Shown in pieces: positions 9,036 to 17,017 of a stretch of DNA of 64,000 nt. Origin of the DNA: Tropicimonas_B omnivorans (GTDB lineage Bacteria > Pseudomonadota > Alphaproteobacteria > Rhodobacterales > Rhodobacteraceae); assembly GCF_031846565.1 (NCBI RefSeq), contig NZ_JAVRHL010000003.1, forward strand, positions 620,001-684,000, written 5' to 3'. The notes beneath the pieces were generated by a model. That model made no database searches and had not been told where the DNA came from. It saw only the letters and a program-made list of their open reading frames with translations. Position 1 is the stretch's first letter, and every line of letters starts with the position of its first letter. The position numbers and the translations under genes are program-made.

Positions 9036-9647
9036 ATGAGACGGATAGAGCAGATCGCCGAGGAGATCGTACGCCGGGAGGGCGGCTACGTGAACGATCC
9101 CGACGATCCGGGTGGGCCGACCAAGTACGGCGTCACGCTCGGCACGATGCAGCGTCTGAAGGACGACGTGACAGGGGACGGACGCGTGGATGCACAGGAC
9201 GTGCAGCGCCTCGGCAAGGACCGGGCCGTCGAGATCTTCATCGAGCATTATTTCGCGCGTCCGCGGATCGCCGCGCTGCCGGAGCCGCTGCAGGCGACGG
9301 TCTTCGACATGTACGTCAATTCCGGGGCCAATGCGGTGCGGATCCTCCAGCGGCTCCTGTGCGACATGGGGCAGGCGGTTGCGGTGGACGGCGTGATCGG
9401 CCCCAAGACCATCGCCGCTGCCAAGGCCGCAGCCGCGGCGGCGCCTGATCACGTCGCGGATGCCTACGGGATCGCCCGGCGCAATTACTACTACGCGCTC
9501 GCGGATCGCCGCGCCTCCTCCCGCAAATACGCGCGCCGCAAGGATGGCGGGAAGGGCGGGTGGATCCGCCGTGCGGAGGAGTTCATCTCCCCGCGGTTCC
9601 ATCTCTCCGAGGACGCGCATCGCGAGCGGGTGGCGTCATGGGGCTGA
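9036..9647 (+). CDS. GH108-type N-acetylmuramidase, GTA-type endolysin
   Basis: Predicted muramidase that cuts the peptidoglycan glycan chain. The N-terminal GH108 motif EGGYVNDPDDPGGPT carries the catalytic glutamate E15; a C-terminal PG_binding_3-like part follows (AVDGVIGPKTI, about residues 113-123). Length 203 residues, with no signal peptide, so it would need a holin for export. Such a holin is encoded next, overlapping by 10 bases. In Rhodobacter capsulatus a homologous endolysin-holin pair, unlinked to the capsid genes, releases gene transfer agent particles. A TTAAC CtrA half-site lies at 8977-8981. It could also be a phage remnant, but no phage genes adjoin it. Confidence 0.85.
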   Translation: MRRIEQIAEEIVRREGGYVNDPDDPGGPTKYGVTLGTMQRLKDDVTGDGRVDAQDVQRLGKDRAVEIFIEHYFARPRIAALPEPLQATVFDMYVNSGANAVRILQRLLCDMGQAVAVDGVIGPKTIAAAKAAAAAAPDHVADAYGIARRNYYYALADRRASSRKYARRKDGGKGGWIRRAEEFISPRFHLSEDAHRERVASWG

Positions 9648-10189
9648 TCGACGGACTTTTCTCGCTGCTCTTCTCGGGCGGCCGGAACGCCGTGAAGGAG
9701 ACGGTCGAGGTCTTCCGGGAAAATGCCGAAGCGGGCGCTGCCCGCGATGCAGACCGGGCGGAGGCGGCGCTGGCGCAGTTCGCCGCCGAGTTCTCGGCTC
9801 CCCGGCAGAGCGTCTTCGATCGTGTCATCGACGGGCTGAACCGGCTGCCGCGGCCGGCCCTCGCCCTGGGCACGCTCGGCCTCTTCGTCTCGGCGATGGT
9901 GGACCCGGTCTGGTTCGCCGAACGAATGCAGGGAATCGCGCTCGTGCCGGAGCCGCTCTGGTGGCTGATGGGGGCCATCGTGTCGTTCTATTTCGGCGCC
10001 CGTCACCAGGCGAAGAGCCAGTCCTTCCAGCGCTCCATCGCGCAGACCGTGGCCCTCGCGCCGTCCGTTGTGCGCAACACCGCCGCGCTCAGGGCGCTCG
10101 GGGCCGGAGCGGGCGAGGAGGAGGTGGTGGACGGCGCCGGGGATGTGCCGTCCGCAAATCCCGCACTTGCCGAATGGAGGTCCAGATGA
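9638..10189 (+). CDS. GTA-type holin (3TM holin family)
   Basis: Predicted inner membrane pore protein that lets the muramidase reach the wall. ATG 9638 lies inside the end of the endolysin gene (ATGGGGCTGA overlap), which supports coupled translation; earlier in-frame starts only add a shadow of that gene. The 183 residues have an amphipathic N-terminus (MGLIDGLFSLLF), a charged alanine-rich stretch, and two clear hydrophobic segments at about 73-88 and 105-120, then a hydrophilic tail. This matches the Pfam family described as a holin for gene transfer agent release (PF11351). Function is by family and context. Confidence 0.8.
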   Translation: MGLIDGLFSLLFSGGRNAVKETVEVFRENAEAGAARDADRAEAALAQFAAEFSAPRQSVFDRVIDGLNRLPRPALALGTLGLFVSAMVDPVWFAERMQGIALVPEPLWWLMGAIVSFYFGARHQAKSQSFQRSIAQTVALAPSVVRNTAALRALGAGAGEEEVVDGAGDVPSANPALAEWRSR

Positions 10190-10395
10190 CGGACTGCACC
10201 GGGTTTGGCGATGTGACGAGCCGTCTCGGACGGCTGGAGATGCATCGCGCGGTGGACGAAGTGCACCGCAAGAACGTGGAGCTGCGACTGGCGGCGATCG
10301 AAGACGTGCTCAAGTGGCTCGTCCGGCTCGTAATCGGTGCGCTGGTCCTCGGCATGATGGCCTTCGCCCTGAACGGCGGGCTCGTCGTCGCCTGA
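10186..10395 (+). CDS. XhlA-like small membrane protein of the lysis cassette
   Basis: Sixty-nine residues: a charged, probably coiled-coil N-terminal part (RLGRLEMHRAVDEVHRKN, about 13-30) followed by one membrane segment (about 43-62). This layout and the LAAIEDVLKWLVRL junction resemble the hemolysin XhlA family, which in Bacillus phage PBSX works with a holin and an endolysin. ATG 10186 overlaps the holin stop (ATGA) and is preceded by GGAGG at 10176-10180. The position as third gene of an overlapping set supports a role in lysis; the exact task is inferred. Confidence 0.72.
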   Translation: MTDCTGFGDVTSRLGRLEMHRAVDEVHRKNVELRLAAIEDVLKWLVRLVIGALVLGMMAFALNGGLVVA

Positions 10396-10401
10396 GGCTT
10401 G

Positions 10402-10447
10402 CCGCAAGCCCGCCCTTCCGAGCGGTTGTGCAAAGGCGGGCTTGCGG
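10402..10447 (+). terminator. Long stem-loop after the lysis cassette
   Basis: A perfect 13-base inverted repeat pairs 10402-10414 (CCGCAAGCCCGCC) with 10435-10447, with a 20-base loop. It begins seven bases after the XhlA-like stop. There is no run of T after the stem, only GGTTTGAT a few bases on, so it may be an imperfect terminator or a 3' mRNA-protecting structure. Confidence 0.4.
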
Positions 10448-10508
10448 TGGGCGGCGGTTTGATGTCCCTGTGTGGCGCAAGGGCAAGGCCAGGACAGGAG
10501 GTATCGGG

Positions 10509-11474
10509 ATGGCGCTCGAGGATGCGAAGACGCAGGTCGATCTGGCCTTTACCGCCGAGAACAGGCGCGGCCTTGCATTCGAGAATGCGTTCGGCGGCGC
10601 GCTGTCCTTTCTCCGGCGGCGATATTCCAAGGATCTGGACGGCGTCGACATCGCCGTGACGGGCGTTCCCTTCGACCAGGCGGTGACGAACCGGCCCGGC
10701 GCGCGCCTCGGGCCGAGGGCGATCCGCGAGGCCTCGACGCTCCAGCCGTTCGATCCGCCCTATGGCTGGGGCATCGATCCGCTATCGGACCTCGCCGTGG
10801 TGGATTACGGCGATCTGGCTTTCGACTACGCCCGCGTCTCCGACTTTCCGGACGCGCTGCAGGTCCATGCCGCCGGCATCGTCGGGGCGGGAGCGTCCAT
10901 GATCACGCTCGGGGGGGACCATTCGATCTCCCTTCCGATCCTGAGGGCGCACGCGGAGGTTCACGGGCCACTGTCCCTCGTTCAGTTCGATGCGCATTCG
11001 GATACCTGGGCCGATGACGAGAGCGCCCGGATCGACCACGGCACGATGTTCTACAAGGGCATCAAGGAGGGCGTGATCGACGCGGGCTCCTCGGTCCAGG
11101 TCGGTATCCGGACGGTCAACACGGACACGATGGGCGTCGAGACGATCGATGCGCGCCGTGTTCACGAAGAGGGTGCGGCGCGCGTCGCGGAACGCATCCG
11201 TGACCGGGTCGGCGCACGGCCCGTCTATCTCTCCTTCGATATCGACGCGCTCGACCCGGCCTTCGCCCCTGGCACCGGCACACCGGTCTGGGGCGGGCTG
11301 GCCAGCTGGCAGGCCGCCGCGATCCTGCGGGATATCGCCGGCATCCATGTGATCGGAGGCGATATCGTCGAGGTCGCGCCGCCCTACGATCCCTCTGGGG
11401 CGACCGCCATTGCGGGCGCGCATGTCGCCATGGAGATCCTCTGCCTGATCGCCTGGAACAAACTCGGGCGCTGA
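10509..11474 (+). CDS. speB: Agmatinase
   Basis: Ureohydrolase family enzyme, probably splitting agmatine to putrescine and urea with a binuclear manganese centre. ATG 10509 gives 321 residues; the longer open frame upstream overlaps the lysis genes and is a shadow. Metal ligand motifs are complete: GGDHS, QFDAHSDTWAD and SFDIDALDPAFAPGTGTP. Family members also include arginase, formiminoglutamase and guanidinobutyrase; the N-terminal RPGARLGPRAIREAS and length fit agmatinase best. It stands alone with no other polyamine gene near. Confidence 0.87.
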   Translation: MALEDAKTQVDLAFTAENRRGLAFENAFGGALSFLRRRYSKDLDGVDIAVTGVPFDQAVTNRPGARLGPRAIREASTLQPFDPPYGWGIDPLSDLAVVDYGDLAFDYARVSDFPDALQVHAAGIVGAGASMITLGGDHSISLPILRAHAEVHGPLSLVQFDAHSDTWADDESARIDHGTMFYKGIKEGVIDAGSSVQVGIRTVNTDTMGVETIDARRVHEEGAARVAERIRDRVGARPVYLSFDIDALDPAFAPGTGTPVWGGLASWQAAAILRDIAGIHVIGGDIVEVAPPYDPSGATAIAGAHVAMEILCLIAWNKLGR

Positions 11475-11535
11475 TGGATCGGAACGCCCACCGCGGCGTT
11501 GACCAGTTCACAACAACGTCAGGTCCCCTCCCGCC

Positions 11536-11988
11536 ATGTCCTTACTGCGCCCCATCTCCACCGCATTCGCTGTCTTCGCGACATTCGGCTTCGCCTGGAT
11601 CCGTCTCGCGCCGTCTTGCGAGAAGGATTGGCACGTCGATCCGAAGGACGCCGTGGCGGCTTCGGGGCGCTACGTCGTCGGGTCGCAAGGCCACGTGCCG
11701 CCGCTGCGCCTGTCCGGGACGCCGACGGAGATCCTGACCGATCTGGACCGGATCGCCATGTCCAGCCCGGACACGGAGCGCCTCGCCGGGAGCCCCGACG
11801 AAGGGCGGATCACCTATATCTCCCGCTCCAAGGTCTTCGGTTTCCCCGATTACACCACGGTCGCCGCCGAGAGCGGCGGTGACGGAACGTTGCTCTACGT
11901 CTTCGCGCGACTGCGGTTCGGGCGGGACGACATGGGCGTCAATCGCAGGCGGGTGCGGGCCTGGCTCGCCGAGCTGCAGAGAGACTGA
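11536..11988 (+). CDS. DUF1499 domain membrane-anchored protein
   Basis: A 150-residue protein with one N-terminal hydrophobic segment (about 5-25) followed by a DUF1499-like domain. The domain shows VFGFPDYTTVAAE and the closing RFGRDDMGVNRRRVRAWL, typical of this family. The rest is probably periplasmic. Its function is unknown in the family. It lies between agmatinase and prfA, 61 and 58 bases apart, with no sign of functional linkage to either. Confidence 0.75.
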   Translation: MSLLRPISTAFAVFATFGFAWIRLAPSCEKDWHVDPKDAVAASGRYVVGSQGHVPPLRLSGTPTEILTDLDRIAMSSPDTERLAGSPDEGRITYISRSKVFGFPDYTTVAAESGGDGTLLYVFARLRFGRDDMGVNRRRVRAWLAELQRD

Positions 11989-12046
11989 TCGGGCGCCGCG
12001 ACGCCCCGGCTTGACGGGCGCCTCCCGATCCGTCAGCAGACCCGGC

Positions 12047-13102
12047 ATGGTCCCTGAAGCACGACTGGAAGAAATCGAAGCGCGGTTCCAATTCGTGGAA
12101 GCGCGGCTCAACGCCGGAGCGGAGGCGGGCGACATTGCGCGCCTGTCTCGTGAATATGCCGACCTCAAGTGGATCACCGGGACCATCTCCGCGTGGCGGG
12201 ACTTGCGGGACGGTATCGCCGAAGCCGAGGCGATGCTGAAGGACCCCGAGATGCGGGACCTCGCCGAGGAGGAGCTCGAGACGCTGCGCGCTGCGCTGCC
12301 CGAGGCGGAGCAGGCCCTGCGGGTGGCGCTCCTTCCAAGGGATGCGGCAGATGCGCGGCCGGCGATGATGGAGATCCGCCCCGGAACCGGAGGGGAGGAG
12401 GCGGCGCTCTTCGCCGGGACGCTTCTTCGGATGTACCGTCTTCATGCCGAGCGGCACGGCTGGACCTTCGAGATGATCGAGCACGCCGAGACCGAGCTCG
12501 GCGGCGTGAAGGAGGCCATCGTCAGGGTCGCGGGGGAGGGCGTCTTCGCGAGGCTCAAGTTCGAAAGCGGCGTCCACCGCGTGCAGCGCGTTCCGGAAAC
12601 CGAAAGCGGCGGCCGGATCCATACTTCCGCGGCCACCGTGGCAGTGCTGCCGGAGGCGGAGGAGGTCGAGATAGACATCCCCGTCGGCGACATCCGCATC
12701 GACACGATGCGCGCAAGCGGCGCCGGCGGGCAGCACGTGAACACCACGGACAGCGCCGTCCGGATCACCCACCTGCCGACCGGCCTCGTCGTGACGTCGT
12801 CCGAGAAATCGCAGCACCAAAACCGTGCCGTCGCCATGGCTGTCCTGCGCGCCCGCCTTCTCGACCGGCAGCGCAGCGAAAGCGAAGGCGCCCGCGCGGC
12901 GGATCGCAAGGCGCAGGTCGGCTCAGGCGACCGATCCGAGCGCATCCGGACCTACAATTTCCCGCAAGGTCGCATGACGGATCACCGCATCAACCTGACG
13001 CTCTACCGGCTGGAGAGTGTGCTGAACGGGGATCTCGACGAGGTGACCGACGCGCTCGTGGCCGACGATCAGGCGCGCAAGCTGGCAGAGCTCGACACGT
13101 GA
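12047..13102 (+). CDS. prfA: Peptide chain release factor 1
   Basis: Terminates translation at UAA and UAG. I chose ATG 12047 (351 residues); the longer frame from 11879 runs through the DUF1499 gene. The catalytic GGQ is at 227-229 in SGAGGQHVNTTDSAVR, and the codon-recognition loop reads PET within RVPETESGGRIHT (PxT marks RF1; RF2 has SPF). Its stop overlaps the GTG of prmC (GTGA), so the factor and the methylase that modifies its GGQ glutamine are translationally coupled. Confidence 0.96.
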   Translation: MVPEARLEEIEARFQFVEARLNAGAEAGDIARLSREYADLKWITGTISAWRDLRDGIAEAEAMLKDPEMRDLAEEELETLRAALPEAEQALRVALLPRDAADARPAMMEIRPGTGGEEAALFAGTLLRMYRLHAERHGWTFEMIEHAETELGGVKEAIVRVAGEGVFARLKFESGVHRVQRVPETESGGRIHTSAATVAVLPEAEEVEIDIPVGDIRIDTMRASGAGGQHVNTTDSAVRITHLPTGLVVTSSEKSQHQNRAVAMAVLRARLLDRQRSESEGARAADRKAQVGSGDRSERIRTYNFPQGRMTDHRINLTLYRLESVLNGDLDEVTDALVADDQARKLAELDT

Positions 13103-13923
13103 CCTTCGCCGATGCCCAGATCAAGGCGGCCCGCGCGCTCCGCGAGGCCGGGATCGACGCCGCCGCCGGCGACGCCCGTCGCCTCGTCGCCTTCGCCGCG
13201 GGCGTCCGTCCCGAGGCGCTGATCGTCATGGGGCCGGACCCGTTCGACGCGTGGGACGGGCTTCAGGACCTCATCGCCGCGCGCATCGCCCGTCAGCCCG
13301 TGGCGCAGATCGTCGGCGAGCGCCTGTTCTGGGGCCGGTCCTTCCGCGTGACGCCGGACACCCTCGACCCGCGGCCCGAGACGGAAGAGATCGTCGCCGA
13401 GGCCCTCAAGGCGCCGTTTACCCGCATCCTCGATCTCGGCACCGGGACCGGCTGCCTCCTCTTGACGCTTCTTGCCGAACGGGGCGATGCGGAGGGCGTG
13501 GGCACGGACGTCTCGGATGCCGCGCTCGCCGTCGCGCGGGAGAATGCCAATCGGCTAGGGATCGGTCCCCGCGCGCGCCTCGCCCTCTGCGACTGGTTCG
13601 GGGCGGAGACCGGGCCATTCGACCTGATCGTCTCCAACCCGCCCTACATCCCCGCCGCCGAGATTGCCGGCCTCGCCCCAGAAGTGCGGGAGTGGGAACC
13701 GACGGGCGCTCTCACCGATGGCGGCGATGGCCTCGGCGCCTATCGCGCGATCGCGGAAGGCGCCGCGTCCCGCCTTGCTCCGGGCGGCCGCCTGATCGTC
13801 GAATGCGGGGCAGGGCAGGCGCGCGATGTCGCGGCGATCCTGGAAACCGGTGGCCTGACTCTCGAGACCATCCTGACCGACATGGACAACCGGGAGCGGG
13901 GCGCCGCCCTCCGGCTCGCCTGA
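13099..13923 (+). CDS. prmC: Release factor glutamine methyltransferase
   Basis: SAM-dependent N5-methylation of the GGQ glutamine in release factors. It starts at GTG 13099, overlapping the prfA stop, giving 274 residues. DLGTGTGCLLL is the SAM-binding motif I, and NPPY at 180-183 is the amide-methylating active site. The N-terminal helical domain contacts the release factor. The prfA-prmC pairing is widely conserved and confirms the assignment. No terminator was seen right after it on the plus strand. Confidence 0.95.
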   Translation: MTFADAQIKAARALREAGIDAAAGDARRLVAFAAGVRPEALIVMGPDPFDAWDGLQDLIAARIARQPVAQIVGERLFWGRSFRVTPDTLDPRPETEEIVAEALKAPFTRILDLGTGTGCLLLTLLAERGDAEGVGTDVSDAALAVARENANRLGIGPRARLALCDWFGAETGPFDLIVSNPPYIPAAEIAGLAPEVREWEPTGALTDGGDGLGAYRAIAEGAASRLAPGGRLIVECGAGQARDVAAILETGGLTLETILTDMDNRERGAALRLA

Positions 13924-13991
13924 GGAGCCGTCCTTTCGGGACGCGGGGCAAGCCGGCGTCTCCCGGCGAGCCGCTTCGGTGCCCGGTCTTC

Positions 13992-14025
13992 CAAAAGAAA
14001 AGCCCCCGCAGCTTTGTGCGGGGGC
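13992..14025 (-). terminator. Intrinsic terminator of the IalB-like gene
   Basis: Nine-base perfect stem: 14002-14010 (GCCCCCGCA) pairs with 14017-14025, six-base loop. Read on the minus strand it is followed by TTTTCTTTTGG. It lies 33 bases past the stop of the gene at 14059-14835. Confidence 0.75.
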
Positions 14026-14058
14026 GATATCGTCATTCAGGTGCGGGCAGTCGCCGTC

Positions 14059-14835
14059 TCAGTTCGCGCCTTCGGCCTGCGCCGCCTGCAGTTCCTCGAT
14101 CTCGGCGGCGTTCGCGAGGTTGGCCTCACGCACCATGGAAAAGCCGTCGGTGAAGCCGGACAGCGACACGTTGAGGTTCACTTCCTGATCGGGAGCGGAG
14201 GCCGGAACGATCCGCAGGTTGGCGGCAGCACCGCGGCGGAAGCTGTTCACTTCGGCCTCGGTAAAGCCCACGCGCGAGACGCACCCGGCCGGGACGCAGA
14301 ACGTGAAGGGATAGCGGCGCGCCTGGCCGCTATCGACCGAGAGCGTTACCTGCTGGGTGAGCAACGTTTCCAGCGGCGTCACGATGGTCGCGCCGGCGAC
14401 GGCCTGCTGACCGCCGGGAATGGAGACGATCTCGATCGTTGCGACGGAATTGCCGGCCCCATCCTGCAGGAGCTGGTGCAGCACGCAAGGGTCGGCGTCG
14501 AGCTGGGTGTTGACGCAGTGAACCTCCCAGTCGCCGGAGGCCTCGAGGATGTAGGTCTGGCCGAGTGCAGCGCCCTCGACCGAGGCGGCGGGTTCGGAGC
14601 GTCCGCCGGGGCCGGGCTGCGGCGCGGCCTGACCGGGGACGGGTTCGCCCATGTCGAGAGCTTCAGCGGCGGCCTGAGCGGGCGTCTGCTCACCATTCCC
14701 GGTTTCGCTGCCCTGTTCCGCGTCTGCCGCGGTCCCGGCGGTCTCACCGTCATCCTGAGCCAGAACCGGGCCGGCAAAGCCCAGCGTTGCGGCGAGCGCG
14801 AGAAGGGAGAGAGTGGTGTTCATTCTGGTCATCAT
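14059..14835 (-). CDS. Invasion-associated locus B (IalB) family protein
   Basis: Secreted protein with a signal peptide (basic start, hydrophobic stretch, cleavage probable after GPVLA), then an acidic low-complexity linker rich in A, G, E and P (about residues 27-80). The IalB-like domain follows: YGDWEVHC-type segment (here SGDWEVHCVNT), PCVLHQLL, and VPAGCVSRVGFT, with paired cysteines. I chose the ATG at 14833-14835 near GAG at the ribosome-site position; 14832 or 14823 are alternative starts. IalB proteins help Bartonella enter red cells, but in free-living relatives the role is unknown. It is followed by a strong terminator and is monocistronic. Confidence 0.78.
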   Translation of the reverse strand: MMTRMNTTLSLLALAATLGFAGPVLAQDDGETAGTAADAEQGSETGNGEQTPAQAAAEALDMGEPVPGQAAPQPGPGGRSEPAASVEGAALGQTYILEASGDWEVHCVNTQLDADPCVLHQLLQDGAGNSVATIEIVSIPGGQQAVAGATIVTPLETLLTQQVTLSVDSGQARRYPFTFCVPAGCVSRVGFTEAEVNSFRRGAAANLRIVPASAPDQEVNLNVSLSGFTDGFSMVREANLANAAEIEELQAAQAEGAN

Positions 14836-14947
14836 AATGGTCTCGATATCCTCGGTACGTCTGCCGGTTTGAGGCGGCTTTTCCGACGAGCCGCTTACCA
14901 CGGGCCGGGCGTGAAGTCAGGGGGCAAAGACTTGAGGAAGGGGAGGG

Positions 14948-15050
14948 CGAAAATGGAAAAGGGCCCCGAAGGACCCTTTCCCGGGGGAATTTCCCCCGCG
15001 CCATTCGGCGCTTTATTGCTGGTCTCCCTGTCGGACGGGCCGACTTGATG
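14948..15050 (-). ncRNA. Candidate small RNA or leader before IalB-like gene
   Basis: Read on the minus strand, a promoter-like pair (15056-15084) is followed by three hairpins: GCGCC/GGCGC (14998-15011), CGGGGGAA/TTCCCCCG (14982-14998) and AAAGGGTCC-TTCG-GGGCCCTTT (14958-14979). Then comes TTTTCCATTTT. This would give an RNA of about 100 bases that ends about 110 bases before the IalB-like start. It could be an independent small RNA or a leader with an attenuator. No known RNA family was recognised. Confidence 0.35.
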
Positions 15051-15055
15051 GGCGA

Positions 15056-15084
15056 ACGCTATGCAGAATGATTCTATCCGTCAA
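15056..15084 (-). promoter_or_regulatory. Candidate minus-strand promoter
   Basis: Minus-strand TTGACG (15079-15084) and TAGCGT (15056-15061) are spaced by 17 bases. The -35 fits the sigma-70 type consensus at five of six positions; the -10 is weak. It would drive the hairpin-rich RNA and possibly the IalB-like gene. Confidence 0.35.
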
Positions 15085-15217
15085 CTGCGTATTCCCCGAA
15101 GGCAGCCACAATCGGGCCCGGGACGGATTTGGGGAGCGGGTACGCCCGTTTGTCATTCGACGAAAGCGGAAAATCCGGCGAACCCTGCGACATTCCGCCA
15201 CTTTTCCGGGCGCGATG

Positions 15218-15246
15218 AAAAAAAGGCCGCACCCGAAGGCGCGGCC
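15218..15246 (-). terminator. Orphan intrinsic terminator on minus strand
   Basis: On the minus strand GGCCGCGCC, loop TTCG, GGTGCGGCC forms a nine-pair stem (one G-U) followed by seven T (15218-15224). No minus-strand gene lies to its right before 16.9 kb, where the SYLF gene already ends. It therefore probably ends a short untranslated RNA that starts between about 15250 and 15370, or an antisense transcript from the ATPase gene. Confidence 0.6.
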
Positions 15247-15367
15247 CAGTCAGACAGGGAGGACGCCGCGGCCCCGAGACCGGGGCGCGACAGGGATCAC
15301 TCTGGCCGATATGTGTTAAGATACTATTGTCGCGCGATGCGTGACCGCGAAAAGGGATTTCAGCGAC

Positions 15368-16903
15368 ATGGACGACCGGGGGACGATCTTCGTCGGCGGC
15401 GGAGGCGAGGGATACGGCTCGCCGCAATTTCTGGAGCTGAACAAGGCCAACCGCCACGGCCTGATCGCCGGCGCGACCGGCACGGGCAAGACCGTGACGC
15501 TCCAGATCCTCGCCGAAGGCTTCAGCGCGGCCGGCGTCCCCGTCTTCGTGTCGGACATCAAGGGCGATCTGTCGGGACTCGCCGCCGCTGGATCCGCCGA
15601 GGCGAAGCTCCACGATGCCTTTGCCGAGCGCGCCGCGACCATCGGCCTTGATCTTCAATACAGCGCCTTCCCGGTGACGTTCTGGGATCTCTTCGGCGAG
15701 AAGGGCCACCCGGTTCGCACCACGATCGCCGATATGGGGCCGCTTCTGCTGTCCCGCCTCCTCGATCTGTCCGAAGCGCAGGAGGGCGTCCTCAACGTAG
15801 CCTTCCGCGTGGCGGACGAGCAGGGACTGGCGCTGCTCGATCTGAAGGACCTGCAGGCGCTCCTGACCTGGACCGGTGAGCAGCGCAAGGAGCTGTCCCT
15901 GCGCTACGGCAACGTCTCCACCGCCTCCGTCGGCGCGATCCAGAGGGCCCTCCTGGTGCTGGAAAACGAGGGCGGTGACCGGCTCTTCGGCGAACCGGCG
16001 CTCGAGATCCGCGATTTGTTCAGGATCGGTGAGGACGGGGGGGGGCAGATCAACCTGCTCGCCGCGGACCGGCTCGTGAATTCCCCCCGGCTCTACGCCA
16101 CGTTCCTCCTTTGGCTTTTGTCGGAGCTCTTCGAGATGCTGCCGGAGATCGGCGATCCGGACAAACCCCGGCTCGTCTTCTTCTTCGACGAGGCGCACCT
16201 TCTGTTCGACGATGCCCCGAAGGCGCTTCTGGACAAGGTGGAACAGGTCGCGCGGCTGATCCGCTCTAAGGGGGTCGGCGTCTATTTCTGCACCCAGAAT
16301 CCGGCGGACGTGCCGGACGACGTGCTCGGGCAGCTCGGCAACCGCGTCCAGCATGCCCTCCGCGCCTTCACCGAGCGGGACCGCAGGGCATTGAATGCCG
16401 CCGCCGGGACCTATCGGGACAATCCCGGGCTCGATATCGCCGCCGCGATCTCGGAGGTCGGGACGGGGGAGGCGGTCACCTCCTTTCTCGCCGATAACGG
16501 GGAGCCCGGCATGGCAGAGCGGACCCTGATCCGTCCTCCGTCCTCCCGCCTCGGCCCCGTCGGGGAGGAAGAGCGCGACGCCCTCGTCGCGGCCTCTCCT
16601 TTTGCCGGGCGCTACGAGGCAGAGGTCGATCGCGAAAGCGCCTTCGAGATCCTGACGGAGCGCGCCGAGACGGCGAAAAAGCGCGCGATGGAGGCCGAGG
16701 ATGCCGCAGAGGAGGAGCACGACTTCAACGCGGCCCGGCGGTATTCCGGGCCCGTCGTCGGACGGTCGGGGGAGGAGCGCAAGTCCACCCGGACGGACAG
16801 CATCGGCACCGCCTTTGCCAAGAGCTTCGCCCGCCAGCTCGGGACCCAGTCGAGCCGCATGATCGTGCGCGGTCTCCTCGGCGGCATCTTCCGCGGACGG
16901 TAG
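15368..16903 (+). CDS. HerA/YjgR-like ATPase (DUF853)
   Basis: Soluble P-loop ATPase of the HerA-FtsK related YjgR group (DUF853). Walker A GATGTGKT has its lysine at K41, and FFFDEAHLLFDDAP is the Walker B region. ANRHGLIAG precedes the P-loop as in the family. I chose ATG 15368 (511 residues) with AAGGGA upstream; GTG 15341 would add nine residues and lacks a ribosome site. The C-terminal 80 residues are charged and end in a short basic, glycine-rich segment. HerA proper works with NurA nuclease in archaeal DNA repair, but no nuclease gene is next to this one and the role of YjgR is not settled. Confidence 0.85.
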   Translation: MDDRGTIFVGGGGEGYGSPQFLELNKANRHGLIAGATGTGKTVTLQILAEGFSAAGVPVFVSDIKGDLSGLAAAGSAEAKLHDAFAERAATIGLDLQYSAFPVTFWDLFGEKGHPVRTTIADMGPLLLSRLLDLSEAQEGVLNVAFRVADEQGLALLDLKDLQALLTWTGEQRKELSLRYGNVSTASVGAIQRALLVLENEGGDRLFGEPALEIRDLFRIGEDGGGQINLLAADRLVNSPRLYATFLLWLLSELFEMLPEIGDPDKPRLVFFFDEAHLLFDDAPKALLDKVEQVARLIRSKGVGVYFCTQNPADVPDDVLGQLGNRVQHALRAFTERDRRALNAAAGTYRDNPGLDIAAAISEVGTGEAVTSFLADNGEPGMAERTLIRPPSSRLGPVGEEERDALVAASPFAGRYEAEVDRESAFEILTERAETAKKRAMEAEDAAEEEHDFNAARRYSGPVVGRSGEERKSTRTDSIGTAFAKSFARQLGTQSSRMIVRGLLGGIFRGR

Positions 16904-16917
16904 GCCGGAACGAGAAA

Positions 16918-16945
16918 GGGCGCGGCCCCTGCATCGGCCGCGCCC
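16918..16945. other. Perfect GC stem-loop after the HerA-like gene
   Basis: GGGCGCGGCC at 16918-16927 pairs perfectly with 16936-16945 around an eight-base loop, 15 bases past the stop. Neither strand has a clean T run, so it is a 3' stem-loop or weak terminator between two convergent genes. Confidence 0.4.
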
Positions 16946-17017
16946 CGTTCGTCCATCCTTGCCTGGAAACACCCCGGGCGGGACGCAGCTCCGCCGCGCA
17001 CCGGGCGCCCCTTCGGC

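Larger units (their letters stand above)
14836..15367. other. Gene-free gap with minus-strand RNA signals
   Basis: No convincing coding frame lies in these 532 bases. They hold several hairpins, two minus-strand terminators with TTCG loops (14958-14979 and 15225-15246), and a promoter-like pair at 15056-15084, described separately. CTCCCTGTC at about 15024 and its complement GACAGGGAG near 15252 make the two candidate RNAs locally complementary. Confidence 0.6.

Noticed and set aside
9036..10395. Prophage around the lysis genes
   Set aside because: The flanking genes are ordinary housekeeping genes and no integrase, terminase, capsid, tail or attachment-site repeat was seen.
15316..15331. 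TTAA-N7-TTGTC near the HerA-like gene
   Set aside because: Only a loose match to the CtrA consensus, with no supporting -10 and no better copy nearby.
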